64,000 nucleotides of DNA from Azorinus chamasolen (lineage: Eukaryota; Mollusca; Bivalvia; Cardiida; Solecurtidae): contig OY755247.1 in the NCBI GenBank assembly GCA_963576725.1, positions 14,758,526 through 14,822,525 of the forward strand. The letters run 5' to 3'. The notes beneath the pieces were generated by a model. The model was not told where the DNA came from. It did no database searches and saw only the letters and a list, made by a program, of their open reading frames with translations. Positions 30,140 to 40,470 of the stretch are shown piece by piece (positions within the stretch are counted from its first letter, which is position 1; each line of letters begins with the position of its first letter). Made by a program: the position numbers and the translations under genes.

Positions 30140-31009
30140 CTAGAACTATCACTAAAGGGGATTAATAACCCCACTAGCACATTTGACACAGAGATGGGAT
30201 TATAGAAATAAAGCTCCCGACCGCTAAATTTTTATTTGTTAAATTACGAAAAGGGAGATCATTCTTTCATGCACATAGCGACAAATAAAAACCTTTATCG
30301 CAGGTGAGGAACTTCAGATGGTGTTCAACAATACTGCAAAATTAAAAAAAAAGTTTTGTTGAGGTATGACAGAGAAAAGATCCGGAAAAAAAGTTCCTTT
30401 GTTAAAACAAGCCAGATTTTGACAAATAATAACAAAGGGCAATAACTCCAAAATTACTGAAGACAGAGTTATCTTTGAAAGTTATCATCCAGACAAGCCG
30501 GATTTTGAGAAAAATAACAAAGGCCAATAACTTCAACAAGAGGCCATTGGCCCTATATCGCTCACCTAAGTTACAGTAATATATTGACAATGTTAATTTT
30601 TCAGTGGACAACATTTCTAGCAGATGAAATAAGCTTAGTGCACTGATTTCACCCTTTCACTGCTGAATAAACTTGAACTGGATTCAGATCTAATACCATG
30701 TGACTGGTTGACCAAGATCTAAACTGTTTAATAGCCTTTATACTTTGAAAGTTATGATCCGGACAAGCCAGATTTTGAGAAAAATAACAAAGGGCAATAA
30801 CTCAAAAAATACTGAAGACAGAGTTACGAACCTTGTGCATTGCACTTGCGGTCATTGTGATCTATCTGTATATGAATTTTGAAGTCAATAGCTTTTATAC
30901 TTTGGAAGTTATGATCCAGACAAGCCAGACGGGTGGACAGACAAAAGGACATGGTGACTCCAGTATCCCGCCCAAAAAAACCTTCGTTTTTGGGGGTATA
31001 ATAATGACA
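30140..31009 (+). mobile_element. Pearl-like element inserted in a B MITE
   Basis: It contains repeated 'ccagacaagccagattttga', 'gaaaaataacaaagggcaat' and 'ttactgaagacagagtta', a nested head 'aacaagaggccattggccct' (30535), and a 3' hairpin cccaaaaaaaccttcgttttt with 'gggggtata'. The B sequence resumes one base out of register, with no target duplication. Confidence 0.75.
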
Positions 31010-31140
31010 TCGTCAATATAAATTACATGAAATTTTTATAATGCCATGTAAACATAGGAAATGTTTGGCCATGGTAGAAACTGTAGAATCAGATCTATAT
31101 ACTTCCATTTATAATATCATTTAAACAAATCAATCAAATT
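31010..31140 (+). mobile_element. MITE family B, right piece of the split copy
   Basis: 'aataatgacatcgtcaatat' to 'gtagaatcagatctatatac'. The hairpin is missing. Confidence 0.7.
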
Positions 31141-31340
31141 AATATTTAGAAGTTAAACAAAGTACATAATTATATGTCTCTGGTTTAAACTGTTTTCAAC
31201 TGAAACAATATCTTATGAAACAGTATCATTTATCCTTGAAAGTGTTCCTTGTGTTAGTAATTACATTGTATGTATTTTTTTAAAACACAAAACTTTCAGG
31301 TTTTTTTTTTATTATTAACAGTTTTTTCACTATTGTAGAC
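31141..31340. other. No gene recognised
   Basis: AT-rich spacer with T runs. Confidence 0.4.
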
Positions 31341-31364
31341 ATTCTCGTAGCGCCATGGACAGTC

Positions 31365-31640
31365 CCTCTATATATCTCTACAAACACTTTTTCACGCCTT
31401 GGCGAACAGAGCAGACCCGAAGGTCTGCTCACCCGAAGGTCTGCTCTGTTTGCTTATGAAATTATATCTACAGTTTCTACCAATACAAAACTATCCTGTG
31501 TATACAAAATTATTCAGCTGATAAGTATTCTGAGGGGTTGGTGCAAAACTATTGTAACTCCCTCACTTTGTGAAGGAGTTACAATAGTTTTACACCAAGC
31601 CCTCGATTCATAATGTGATAATGCAAAGTTTTAACACAGA
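31365..31640 (-). mobile_element. MITE family B with altered apex and a nested family J palindrome
   Basis: The hairpin 'gcgaacagagcagacccgaa' is short; its centre is a direct repeat (acccgaaggtctgctc twice). The inner part follows to 'cagctgataagtattc', where family J (31532-31605) sits. Confidence 0.65.
31532..31605. mobile_element. Family J palindrome
   Basis: 'gaggggttggtgcaaaacta' faces 'tagttttacaccaagccctc' around ctccctcactttgtgaaggag. A half copy lies at 32436. Confidence 0.75.
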
Positions 31641-31758
31641 AAGGATTTATAACCATTAACATGACTGGCAAAGTGCAATGGAGAAGTGATAAATGTCTAG
31701 CCTTGAAACTAATAAAGGCCAGACACTGAATTCACAGCCGTTAGCAAATTTTATGTTA

Positions 31759-31962
31759 CAGTAAAACCTGTCTATAACGGCCACTAAATTACATCAAGTA
31801 TTTTGTGTTAAAAGCAGGTGGCTGCTTAAAGCAAGGTGAAAGTAAAACAGAACGCTCCTATAGGAGCGTTCTGTTTTACTTTCACCTTGCTTTAAGCAGC
31901 CACCTGCCCTAAATACCAACTAAATAACTCATTTTAGTGGCAGTTATAGACAGGTTGTACTG
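31759..31962 (+). mobile_element. MITE family E, full length, TA target duplication
   Basis: TA 31757-31758 and 31963-31964. End CAGTAAAACCTGTCTATAAC. Near-perfect long arms meet at apex GCTCCTATAGGAGC (31854-31867). Confidence 0.95.
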
Positions 31963-32053
31963 TATTCCTAAGAAGTAAGACAAATCAATAAAGCATCTGC
32001 AAATTTCTTGGATCAACATTGAGTTGTCAGAATGGAATACCCTCATCAGTGTT

Positions 32054-32373
32054 TAGCCCATTCACGCATATTGACGCTTTTTGATTCCTCTATAAAAGTA
32101 AATATTTGAAACCATTGTGATTAACAGGAGCAAATAATCACAATGATTTCAAAACTACAAAATTCTATTTTCTTTTCTTACTACGCCACCACTTCTTGAA
32201 ATCATTGTGATAAATAGAGCATGTGCTCCTATAGGAGCAAATGCTCTATTTATCACAATAAGGTTTCAAACTACAAAATTCTAAAATTTTCCTTTTCTCT
32301 GGTAATTACTCCTTTTGGGTAGATTCATTCAAAGAGGTTGGGTCTAAAAATAGCCTATGAGGGAATGGGTTAA
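32054..32373 (+). mobile_element. MITE family C with two hairpins
   Basis: The left end agcccattcacgcatattga is followed by a reduced hairpin (gtgattaacaggagcaaataatcac), a right-arm piece, then a second complete hairpin with apex GCTCCTATAGGAGC and the C right end, TTAA 32370-32373. The inner part has been duplicated. Confidence 0.85.
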
Positions 32374-32389
32374 TGTAAAGGATGTGGTT

Positions 32390-32482
32390 ACCGCTTTCCA
32401 TCATATAAACATCTTTTCATACATTTGCAAATCGAGGGCTTGGTGCAAAACTATTCTAACTCCTTCACAAGCCCTCGAAATG
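32390..32482. mobile_element. A-type left end with family J fragment inserted
   Basis: 'catcatataaacatcttttc' and 'acatttgcaaatc', then 'gagggcttggtgcaaaacta' to 'cacaagccctcg', a J copy with one shortened arm. Confidence 0.65.
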
Positions 32483-32566
32483 GTGTAGACTCTGCGCTTG
32501 AGATGTGGCTCGGTGAAAAGTAATAGTTGGTTGCACCTTCTTTTCAATTTAGAACATTCTTGTCTA

Positions 32567-32973
32567 TTAACCCTTTACTCCATAAATACACTTTTAAACG
32601 CTCTTGTAAAAAGAGTAAACCCAGATCAGACAGTCTGTCTGCTCTGTTTGCTTTTGATATATTATAGGTATGGTAGGAGCCGTCTGATCAGGGTCTGCTC
32701 TGTTTGCTTATGATATATTATAGGTATAGTAGGAGCCGTCTGATCAGGGTCTGCTCTGTTTCCTTATGATATATTATAGGTATGGTAGGAGCCGTCTGAT
32801 CAGGGTCTGCTCTGTTTCCTTATGATATATTATAGGTATGGTAGGAGCTGTCTGATCAGGGTCTGCTCTGTTTGCTTATGATATATTATAGGTATGGTAG
32901 GAGCCGTCTGATCAGGGTCTGCTCTGTTTGCTTATGATATATTATAGGTATATTAAATGGAGTAAAGGGTTAA
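32567..32973 (-). mobile_element. MITE family B with a 56-bp arm expanded in tandem
   Basis: TTAA 32567-32570 and 32970-32973. The right arm plus inner part (gtaggagccgtctgatcagg to 'tatattataggtatg') is repeated about five times with 56-bp period (32673, 32729, 32785, 32841, 32897). The left arm is not expanded and the B right end is very short. Confidence 0.9.
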
Positions 32974-33119
32974 GTCCTAGACACATTTTCACATCGCACA
33001 GCTCATCATCTTGGCAGATGTTATGCATTACTGAACTTCTGTTTTTTATAATTTACTCAGTTGTTCAGAGATATCATATCTATATTTATTAACCTTTTAA
33101 AGGAAATGAGTATACTAGT

Positions 33120-33192
33120 ACTTTATACAGTGTAGACCCACATCAGAGGGCTCAAAGAGGAGCCTCTGGTCAGGGTGTACAATGTTTGCCTT
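33120..33192. mobile_element. MITE family G hairpin remnant
   Basis: 'acagtgtagacccacatcag' with apex gggctcaaagaggagcc and 'agggtgtacaatgtttgcc'. Confidence 0.6.
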
Positions 33193-33621
33193 TTAACCTT
33201 TTTCCTATTGAATATAACATGGCATCATGAATATTTATTAGCTAAATTTGTATAATGGTATATGAACACATGAATATTCATATTTTGTACTGGTACAGGT
33301 ACAGGTACCTGTGCTCCAGATAAAATGCGTAAATAAAATATTTTCCAGTATAACTTCTGTATTTCTCTATCAAACCCATTGTTGTGACCACTCTTCAGAA
33401 TTGTGTCTTGGAGACGATTCTAAAGAGTGGTCACAACATAGGTTTTGGTGGAGAAATGGCAATCTTAGTATTTTAGTATGCACCGTTTTCTGTAGGTACT
33501 ATAGAGCTGTATCTATTATAATTTCATAAGCAAACAGATCAGATTACTCTTACAAGCTGTCGACAGAGTCCACTGTTTGCAAAGGCATATAAAAACGTGT
33601 TTGTATGAAAGAAATGGTTAA
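33193..33621 (+). mobile_element. MITE B/A hybrid interrupted by family D
   Basis: TTAA 33193-33196, left half B-type to 'gaacacatgaatattc'. D occupies 33310-33513. Then 'ataatttcataagcaaacag', a decayed hairpin and an A-type end 'gtttgtatgaaagaaatgg', TTAA 33618-33621. Confidence 0.75.
33310..33513 (-). mobile_element. MITE family D nested in B
   Basis: Ends TGCTCCAGATAAAATGCG and 'ctatagagctg'. Arms have the 'ttgtgacc / ggtcacaa' spelling in both halves. Confidence 0.8.
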
Positions 33622-33732
33622 AATGGTCTGGCAAATTAAAGCCCTGTCATACTGAATGGGCTCATTATACCCAGCTAAATTACATGCTGATAGCCCTATC
33701 CAACTGGAATATCCAGCATTCAAATGGTTTAC

Positions 33733-33978
33733 TCAGGTATATGAATACGGTTTGGTGCATATAGGTAAATTGGTCATATATAACTCATTAGATTTGTGAC
33801 AATCCCAGTTGTAGATACGAGCAGACAGAAATTTTATCAGTGAAATATTCATGTCCGACAGGGCTTTCCCATACTCTGGTTTCTGCATCTCGGATGCCAA
33901 CACTTTGCTGAGGACACACATCTGATGGAGTGCTTGCTTCAAGGCAACGGTGCCAGTCAGTGTATTAGAATAACACAT
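33733..33978 (-). CDS. Possible coding exon, family not recognised
   Basis: An 81-codon minus-strand frame has coding character unlike its surroundings. Third codon positions are G/C-rich in the segment read as MCVLSKVLASEMQKPEYGKA, in otherwise AT-rich DNA, and no repeat family overlaps it. The peptide reads as an amphipathic helix-rich stretch with no motif I can name. Candidate acceptor AGs lie at 'tccatcag' and 'gtcctcag', preceded by 'ttctaatacactgac', which resembles a branch point. No clear donor follows and the frame ends at a stop, so it could be a last exon. Alternatives are a processed fragment or chance. Confidence 0.35.
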   Translation of the reverse strand: MCYSNTLTGTVALKQALHQMCVLSKVLASEMQKPEYGKALSDMNISLIKFLSARIYNWDCHKSNELYMTNLPICTKPYSYT

Positions 33979-33979
33979 A

Positions 33980-34145
33980 CCCCATTGATTTGATCAGGGT
34001 CTACTTTATTTGCTTATGTGATAATATAGCAAAGATTCTACTGATTTTTTTGGCAAAACTTTCATGTGTTAATATGTCATTTTAAAAATTAACCTAATTA
34101 ATACCCATGCTGTCAATTCTAACATGAATATTCATGGAGTAAAGC
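33980..34145 (-). mobile_element. MITE family B, right part
   Basis: 'tgatcagggtctactttatt' to 'atgaatattcatggagtaaa'. The left arm is missing. Confidence 0.7.
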
Positions 34146-34154
34146 CAAAGGGCT

Positions 34155-34228
34155 AAAGAAGGTGCAGCATACCTGCATACAAGAAGTAGGGCAGACCTGC
34201 ATACAAGAAAGTAGAGCATACCTGCATG
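34155..34228. repeat. Short tandem repeat of about 27 bp, 3 copies
   Basis: 'gcatacctgcatacaagaag' and variants. Confidence 0.65.
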
Positions 34229-34302
34229 TTGCGTTGTACGCATTAGTGCACCATGAGGCATGAGCGAAGTATTTCATGTTGTCTGCAATTAATAGGGTCT
34301 GT

Positions 34303-34550
34303 TTAACCCTTTCCCTCATATAAACGTGTTTTCACGCATTTGCAAACAGAGTAGAACCAGATCAGACGGCTCCTAGAGGAGCCGTCTGATCAGGGTCTGC
34401 TCTGTTTGCTACTGGAATATGATAGATGTCTCTTTATTTTCTAAAACGGCTACAATATTCCACCTTTCATATTTCATCTAAACTATTTTGACCATCAATA
34501 TTCAATACGTATTGACATTCGTAATAAACATAGAACAGGGAAAGGGTTAA
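34303..34550 (-). mobile_element. MITE family A, full length
   Basis: TTAA 34303-34306 and 34547-34550. Apex GGCTCCTAGAGGAGCC. Very similar to 25347-25581. Confidence 0.9.
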
Positions 34551-34610
34551 GTTCAGAAGTAAATCATCTTCAGTCAAGCCACTGTACAGTGATATGAATG
34601 AACATACCTT

Positions 34611-34692
34611 TAAAAGCAGGTGGTTGCTTAATTTTGGAGAAATAAAGAAGTTATTCTTGAAAATTTAAGCATCTTATACTGGAGCCCTGGAA
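34611..34692 (+). mobile_element. Fused fragments of families H and D
   Basis: 'aaagcaggtggttgcttaat' (H arm) runs into 'ttggagaaataaagaagtta' and 'gcatcttatactggagccct' (D right end). Confidence 0.6.
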
Positions 34693-34704
34693 ATCTTCTA
34701 TGTA

Positions 34705-36044
34705 CGAGGGGTGTTCCATAAATAATGTCATCTGTGCTTTATTTCGCGGAAATCGTGCAATTCATGCACAAAACCACCTCGTGTCGATTGAGTGATCACT
34801 GGCTCGTGACACAGGTAAATATCTCGTCCACACGTTCACTTGCCTCGGTACAGTGTACATCGTTTCATAGCCTATTCTTTAGACTATACACAAAATGACA
34901 GGAAAACGAGCTGAAAATGTTCTTGAAATTAGGGCCCTATATAAAAGGTAGGTCATTACTCGGCATAAAGGCTGTAGATATTCACCGCGAGGTGTGTGAC
35001 ATATATGGGGAGGGCCAAATGTCCCACAGGACTGTTTGTAGGTGGGTAGCTAAATTTAGTGCTGGTCAGCAGCAAATGAAAGATGCTGCTCGCCCAGGTC
35101 GTCCTGCAACAACTACGACCAAAGGTAACATAGAAAAAATCCGAAATATCCTCAAAACTGATGCTCGATTCACCGTAAGACAATTGGCTCGAATGACAAA
35201 CTTGTCGTTAGCAAGAGTTCATGCAATTTTGAAGAAACACCTAAAAGTTAGAAAGATAAATGCAAGATGGATACCCCATTTGTTAACGGATGAGCAAATG
35301 AAGACGCGTGTAACAATGGCAAAAAAACTTCTCAAAATGTACCCAAAATATAGTAAAAAGGCTTTTGATAATATAGTCACTGGTGATGAGACCTGGGTGT
35401 ATTATTTTGAACCAAAGCGGAAGGTTTCCAACCGAATATGGGCCACTAAAAATGCCAGACGCCCAAGTATTGCCAAACGAATACGAACGGTAAAGAAGGT
35501 TTTGTATGCTATTTTTTTTCACTAATAAGGGTCCAGCTATTCAAATCCCGGTGCCAAAAGGCAGAACGGTCACAGGCAAGTTCTATAAAAACGTTGTTCT
35601 GAGAAAATTGAAGAACTACTACAAAAGTAGCGGCCCCAAAACAGGACTTAAGTATGTCCGACTTTTGCATGATAATGCACCCGCTCACAAGGCACGTATT
35701 GTGACTGACTTTTTGGAGTCAGAGAAGGTTACCGTCCTTCCGCACCCTCCGTATTCGCCAGACTTGGCCCCCTGCGACTATTTTCTCTTTCCAAAACTTA
35801 AATATCATTTATCTGGAAGGAGATACAATTCGAGAAATGCCCTTGGATCTGCTGTTTATCAGTGTCTGATGGGTGTCCCCATTGAAGAGTATGAAAAATG
35901 CTTCCAAAAATGGATTGACCGGCTAAAAAGGTGTATTCTGGCTGGCGGAGAGTATTTTGAAGGGCAGAGCAAATTAAAATGAACAAAAGCACTTCCGCTA
36001 TATGAGCACCGATGCAAGTGACATTATTTTTGGAACACCCCTCG
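34705..36044 (+). mobile_element. Mariner element, complete outline
   Basis: 1,340 bp bounded by TA target sites (34703-34704 and 36045-36046) with inverted repeats CGAGGGGTGTTCCATAAATA at the left and the complement of CGAGGGGTGTTCCAAAAATA at the right (about 26 bp matched). It encloses one transposase gene. TIRs and target site are intact, so it could still be moved by a related transposase in trans. Confidence 0.95.
34895..35982 (+). pseudogene. Mariner transposase, inactivated by two frameshifts
   Basis: The product would be a DD34D transposase that cuts and pastes the element at TA sites in the nucleus. The start at 34895 (MTGKRAENVLEI) goes out of frame near 34945. The main part then reads through a helix-turn-helix N-terminal region (GIKAVDIHREV, CRWVAKF), an AT-hook-like GRP (ARPGRPATT) and the WIPHLLT linker to the first catalytic Asp (VTGDETW, about 35386). 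A second frameshift lies in the T run at about 35510-35518. The rest carries the second Asp (LLHDNAPAH) and the third (YSPDLAPCDYF) with 34 residues between them, then an intact C-terminus. Total about 360 codons, close to family norm. Only these two breaks were seen, so decay looks recent. Confidence 0.92.
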
Positions 36045-36188
36045 TATTGGGACAGCTCCAGATAAGACACAAACTCATTCCAATCAAAACTAACTGATAC
36101 TAGTTCATTTTTTGACAGAAAAATAAATTGCCGATGAGAATGATAAATAAAAAATATGTTTGGAGACATATTTACTCAGCACTCTAAA

Positions 36189-36385
36189 AGCCAGAGCTGC
36201 AGATAAGACGCGTAAATTTAAACATTTAAAAGAATATCTCCTTTATTTCTCCACCAAACCCTATACTGTGACCACTCTTTAGAATCGTCTCTTTGAGACG
36301 ATTCGACAAAGTGGTCGCAGTACAGTGTTTGGTAGAGAAATGACGATTTTAGTATTTTAGTATGCACGTTTATCTATAGCTCTGC
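36189..36385 (-). mobile_element. MITE family D, full length
   Basis: Ends CCAGAGCTGCAGATAAG and 'tttatctatagctctg'. Arms around apex cgtctctttgagacg. One arm has drifted (cgacaaagtggtcgcag). Confidence 0.85.
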
Positions 36386-36426
36386 TAAGAGCTGTATTTT
36401 CTTATCGGATTAGTTGTTTGACAATA

Positions 36427-36616
36427 ACCCTTTGAATGCTAAACTGTCAAAGCGGACTAGTCCATCATTGTTATACAATAAAGTACATTCAGAATGAAAG
36501 GATATCATCTGCAATGGAATCTGAATGATGAAAAATGTTAATCCTGATCAGTCTGGGTCTACACTGTTTTATTAATGCCAGTGGTATACACTGGTTTCGC
36601 ATATTTAAAGGGTTAA
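36427..36616 (+). mobile_element. MITE family K
   Basis: 'accctttgaatgctaaactg' to TTAA 36613-36616. It contains 'gtccatcattgttatacaat' and 'cattcagaatgaaaggatat', shared with 42126 and 53293. Confidence 0.65.
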
Positions 36617-36957
36617 AACTATTCAGTAATGCTATCAACTTAAAAGCTTCTGTCTGATACAAATTCTATGATTGACAGCGTCCTTGGAAGCAAATGATCT
36701 GGATATAATCAACTTAAATTATCTCCCTTGAAATATTTTGCATCAATACTGCAAGAGTTGTCTCTCTTCATAACCAAATTTTTTGCAGCCATGTTCAAAT
36801 CTATCACTGGCAATATTGAATCTCGTTACCTTCGCAAACCATTTGAATTCAGAATGATGAGCTGCTGAGTAATAACCAAATTGTTTGATATTGTAATTAT
36901 GAAACAAAAAGGAAGACAATTCAAAATTAAAGCAAACAAATGTTGCATTACTACCGT
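36617..36957. other. No gene recognised
   Basis: Unique AT-rich sequence. Confidence 0.4.
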
Positions 36958-37162
36958 GAGTGAAACCCAGCTAATGCGACCACTTAATAAACAGCCACTC
37001 GCGCTGTTTAAAGCAGGTGGTTGCTTAATGCAGGACGAAAGTTATGCAGAAAGCTCCTATAGGAGCTTTCTGCATAACTTTCATCCTGCATTAAGCTACC
37101 ACCTGCCTCTGTCACCCAGAATTATGCCCCTTTTTGGTGGTCGCATTAGCGGGGTTTTACTG
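36958..37162 (+). mobile_element. MITE family H, full length
   Basis: The right end GGGGTTTTACTG is followed by TA, and the left end has decayed (gagtgaaaccc). Arms 'gcaggtggttgcttaatgca' and complement around apex GCTCCTATAGGAGC at 37053-37066. Related to E by the CAGTAAAACC ends and the 'gcaggtggttgcttaa' start of the arms, but otherwise distinct. Confidence 0.85.
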
Positions 37163-37309
37163 TATATTTGGCAGTGTCAGAGACAACATATAATTATTGC
37201 TTCAAGTAATTACAAGAAAACAGCAATTTGTACAAAGTGGAAGTCAATTTGGCATAATAGCACGGAAATAAAGTGAGTTTACATGCTAGCATAACGTAAG
37301 AAAGACATC

Positions 37310-37492
37310 CTTCAACTCATTCCCTGTTCAGTATTCGATAAAGAAATAATGACATCATGAATATTTATTAGCTAAATTTTTATAATGTAAACTTTCCATG
37401 GAATTTTTTGCATTGCCAAAAACTAAAATATTATCAGGATCTACTCTGTTTGCAAAAGCAAAGAAAGACATATTTATGGAGTAAAGGGTTAA
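37310..37492 (+). mobile_element. MITE family B, hairpin reduced to one arm
   Basis: 'attccctgttcagtattcga' to TTAA 37489-37492. Only the right arm 'caggatctactctgtttgca' is left. Shares its TTAA with the next element. Confidence 0.75.
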
Positions 37493-37735
37493 CTCTTTCC
37501 TTTGCCTCATATAAATGTCTTTTCACACATATGCAAACAGAGTAGACACAGATCAGACTGCTCCTATAGGATCAGGGGCTGCTCTGTTTGCTCATGGAAT
37601 AATATAGCAGAGATTCTATAATTTCTGCTTTGGCAAAAACTTTGTCTTATTATTGTAATATGCAACATTAAAAATCAATCTCAATAAATATTGAGGATGT
37701 GATCATTTCTTACATATTTAATATTCAAGGGTGGA
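37489..37735 (-). mobile_element. MITE hybrid: A left end, B right half
   Basis: A-type 'ctcatataaatgtcttttca', hairpin with shortened apex (gctcctataggatcag), then B inner and right parts. Confidence 0.75.
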
Positions 37736-37977
37736 AAGCAATGCAGAAAGCTCCTGCCTATCAGATGAATTATATCTCTTTTTAGTTGTTGCTTTAGAAT
37801 GTGTTTTACCTTAGGCCAACGATATTTACTTAGCTTACAAAGAGCTTACATTGACCTAGCTATGGTTAGATCCATGACACATTTTGTAAATAATTGGGCA
37901 GAGCAATAAACTAAATACATCATTCATGAAATCATATACCATTAAAAAAATAATCCTAATAAGTATGCATGATGCAG

Positions 37978-38046
37978 AGACGATCTAAAGAGTGGTCACA
38001 ACATGGGGTTTGGTAGAGAAATAACCGAGCTACTCTTGAACATGTT
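37978..38046 (-). mobile_element. MITE family D, right half
   Basis: 'acgatctaaagagtggtcac' to 'gagctactcttgaacatg'. Confidence 0.65.
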
Positions 38047-38287
38047 TTAATCCTTTCCCCCATAATATGCTTTTTCATGCCTAAAAAAATGCAAACAGAG
38101 TAGACCCACAGGAGTCATCTGATCAGGGTGTTGCTTGGTTTGCTAATGAAATTTGATAGATCTGTTTCCCTACTTTCTAAAATGTCTACAATGTTCACCC
38201 TTCCATATTTCATTATATTGTCCATGAAGGTACATGTTTTAGAAGGTATTGAAATTTGGAATAAACATAGAACAGGGAAAGGGTTAA
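38047..38287 (-). mobile_element. MITE family A, left arm lost
   Basis: TTAA 38047-38050 and 38284-38287. After 'gcaaacagagtagaccca' the sequence goes directly to 'caggagtcatctgatcaggg'. Confidence 0.8.
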
Positions 38288-39062
38288 TTCACACGGCTTA
38301 TCTGGGTCTCTGGCTGGGTTTAGAAAAGGACCAAAATGTGCGGAGCCGTTAAAATAATTTAAGACCGTTTAAAACCTCATATACCCTTAACCCTATTCAA
38401 ACGCAATCTTGACATGAAAAATGCCAAATTGTTGTTATATCCTATGCGTGCAGGTGATTAAATGAGTGATGAGGCGAGAAGTAGTGCCCAGTTTCTCTCA
38501 GATTTCTTAAAATAACTGGAATTTTTTTTCACCCTGGTTTACATAAAGTGAAAACACCGGGCCAGTTGTAAGTTCACTATTACATTTGTCATGAATCATT
38601 ATGCGACAGCTATTTTACATTTCAATACCGATGTCAGGAAAAGTAACGTTATCTTAGTCTTTGGCGCCGTACGCAAAAACGTCGTCTGTTACAATGACTT
38701 CACGTTATAACATTATGTTTGAATAGTATGATAAATAAGGTTGAATCCGAATCACAACGCTTTGAGTATATCAATAATTCTCCACATGACATATAAAAGA
38801 CCGGTCAAGTCGTGACAAAGAATGGAAATTAATAACTTTCAAAATACCGGACTGAACTTGAATATATGTCAGTGTATGCATACGAATTTATCAGTAGATC
38901 TAAGTGTTAGATAAACAAAGCGCATTAATATATTTACAGGCTAATGCTGTTATTTGGCCGTTTTCAATTGGTTGAATTTGCGACTTTTAAAACACTTTTT
39001 ATATGCCGCAAATTTGGTCACATGAGCCAATCAGATTGCAGAAAATTGACAGATTGCGTTAG
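38288..39062. other. Unique, MITE-free stretch with no gene recognised
   Basis: About 0.77 kb of single-copy-looking DNA with scattered CpG ('ggcgccgtacgcaaaaacgtcgtc'). No exon could be supported. Confidence 0.4.
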
Positions 39063-39249
39063 AATTACATATATCTTCACTGTGTACACATATTTCGCTG
39101 TGCAATCACTGCTGTGGACTGCACTGGTTGCACAATCAATTTGTAAATAGTGCAGACCCTGATGAGACAGCTCCTGCAGGAGCTGTCTCATCTGGGTCTT
39201 CACTATTTACAGGTATGTATGTTGACGTGAATAGCAAGCGAAGGGTTAA
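39063..39249 (-). mobile_element. MITE family F, left end lost
   Basis: It starts inside the element (tacatatatcttcactgtgt) and runs to TTAA 39246-39249. Perfect apex GCTCCTGCAGGAGC. Confidence 0.85.
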
Positions 39250-39282
39250 TATATTAATTCCTACTAGGTATTCCTATCATCA

Positions 39283-39494
39283 TTAACCTTTAACCTGCTG
39301 AATAATTAAAGTTAGCTCCTCCCCTTTTGAATATTAATTAAAACAATTTCTGTATCAAATTCTAATTCTGAATACAATAATTTTTATGACAAACAGTGAA
39401 TATCCTGATCAAAGGGCTCCCTTAGGAGTCCTTTGATCTGGGTCTACTGTTTGTAAAAGTCACATCTACTCCGCTCCCGCATTTTAAGGATTAA
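39283..39494 (+). mobile_element. MITE of family G type
   Basis: TTAA 39283-39286 and 39491-39494. Hairpin 'gacaaacagtgaatatcctg' with apex gggctcccttaggagtcc. Confidence 0.75.
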
Positions 39495-39748
39495 GCCTAC
39501 CAGCAGAGAGAATATTACAAGTCAATTACAAGAGAATTGAATCTAATTAACTTCTCATTTCCCTAATTTCTTACCCTAGTTTCATCCTCTTTCCTTCAAC
39601 CTTGTATCACGACTAATAGTATTTTGAAATTCTTATATATAATTCTTAGCTCAACCCTAATGTGTCGGATTTTCACAGTGTCTTTCCTAAGGTTTCAATT
39701 CCATGGGGAATAATAATTTCCATGACATAAACAGGAAGGATCTCCAAA
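39495..39748. other. No gene recognised
   Basis: AT-rich unique sequence. Confidence 0.4.
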
Positions 39749-40470
39749 CAAGAGCCCCATGTATCGGAGCATTATACGCCTGAAGTATGTGCTGTGGTAA
39801 CATGAAAAATATTAATCTGAGTTGAAGGTCACTGTGACCTTAACCTTTGACCGACCTCAAAATCAATAGGGGTCATGTACTGGCCATGACCAACCTTCCT
39901 ACTAAGTATGAAGACAGCACACATAATACTTATGAAGTTATTGAGCGAACAAGATTTTTTAACTCTAAACTCAAAATCAATAGAGGCCTGTTATTGTCAG
40001 TAATTGACAGTAGGGAGCATCAAAGTAGATGTACTAGCCATGACCAACCTCCCTACTAAGTATGGAGACAGCACACCTAATACTAAATATAAAGTTATTG
40101 AGGGGACAAGATTTTTGAGTTGAAGGTCACTGTTACCTTGACCTTTGACCAACTGACCTCAAAATCAATAGGGGTCATCTACTAGCCATGACCAATCTTC
40201 CTACTAAGTATGAAGACAGCAAACCTAGCTAATACTTATCCAAGTTATTGAGCGGACAAGTTTTTTTAGTTGAAGGTCACTGTGACCTTGATTTTTTACC
40301 TCAAAATCAATAGGGGTGATCTACTAGTCATGACCAACCTTCCTACTAAGTATGAAGACAGCACATCCATTAGTTGTCAAATTATTGAGCGTACAAAGAA
40401 GTGGCTAAAAGATGGAAAGACGGATGAGCGCCATACCATAATACGACTGAAGTTCATGACCTTAATCATG
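39749..40470 (+). mobile_element. Pearl-like element, 'gttgaaggtcactgtgacct' type
   Basis: The head 'caagagccccatgtatcgga' precedes about four units of 'gttgaaggtcactgtgacct', 'cctcaaaatcaataggggtc' and 'cctactaagtatgaagacag' at roughly 130-150-bp spacing. The end is ragged, with 'agacggatgagcgcc'. Confidence 0.75.

Noticed and set aside
34956..35522. Minus-strand frames opposite the transposase
   Set aside because: Shadows of the mariner transposase reading frame on the other strand.
36881..37276. 131-codon plus-strand frame
   Set aside because: Its middle is the hairpin of a family H MITE, and a similar peptide arises from the H copy at 61517.
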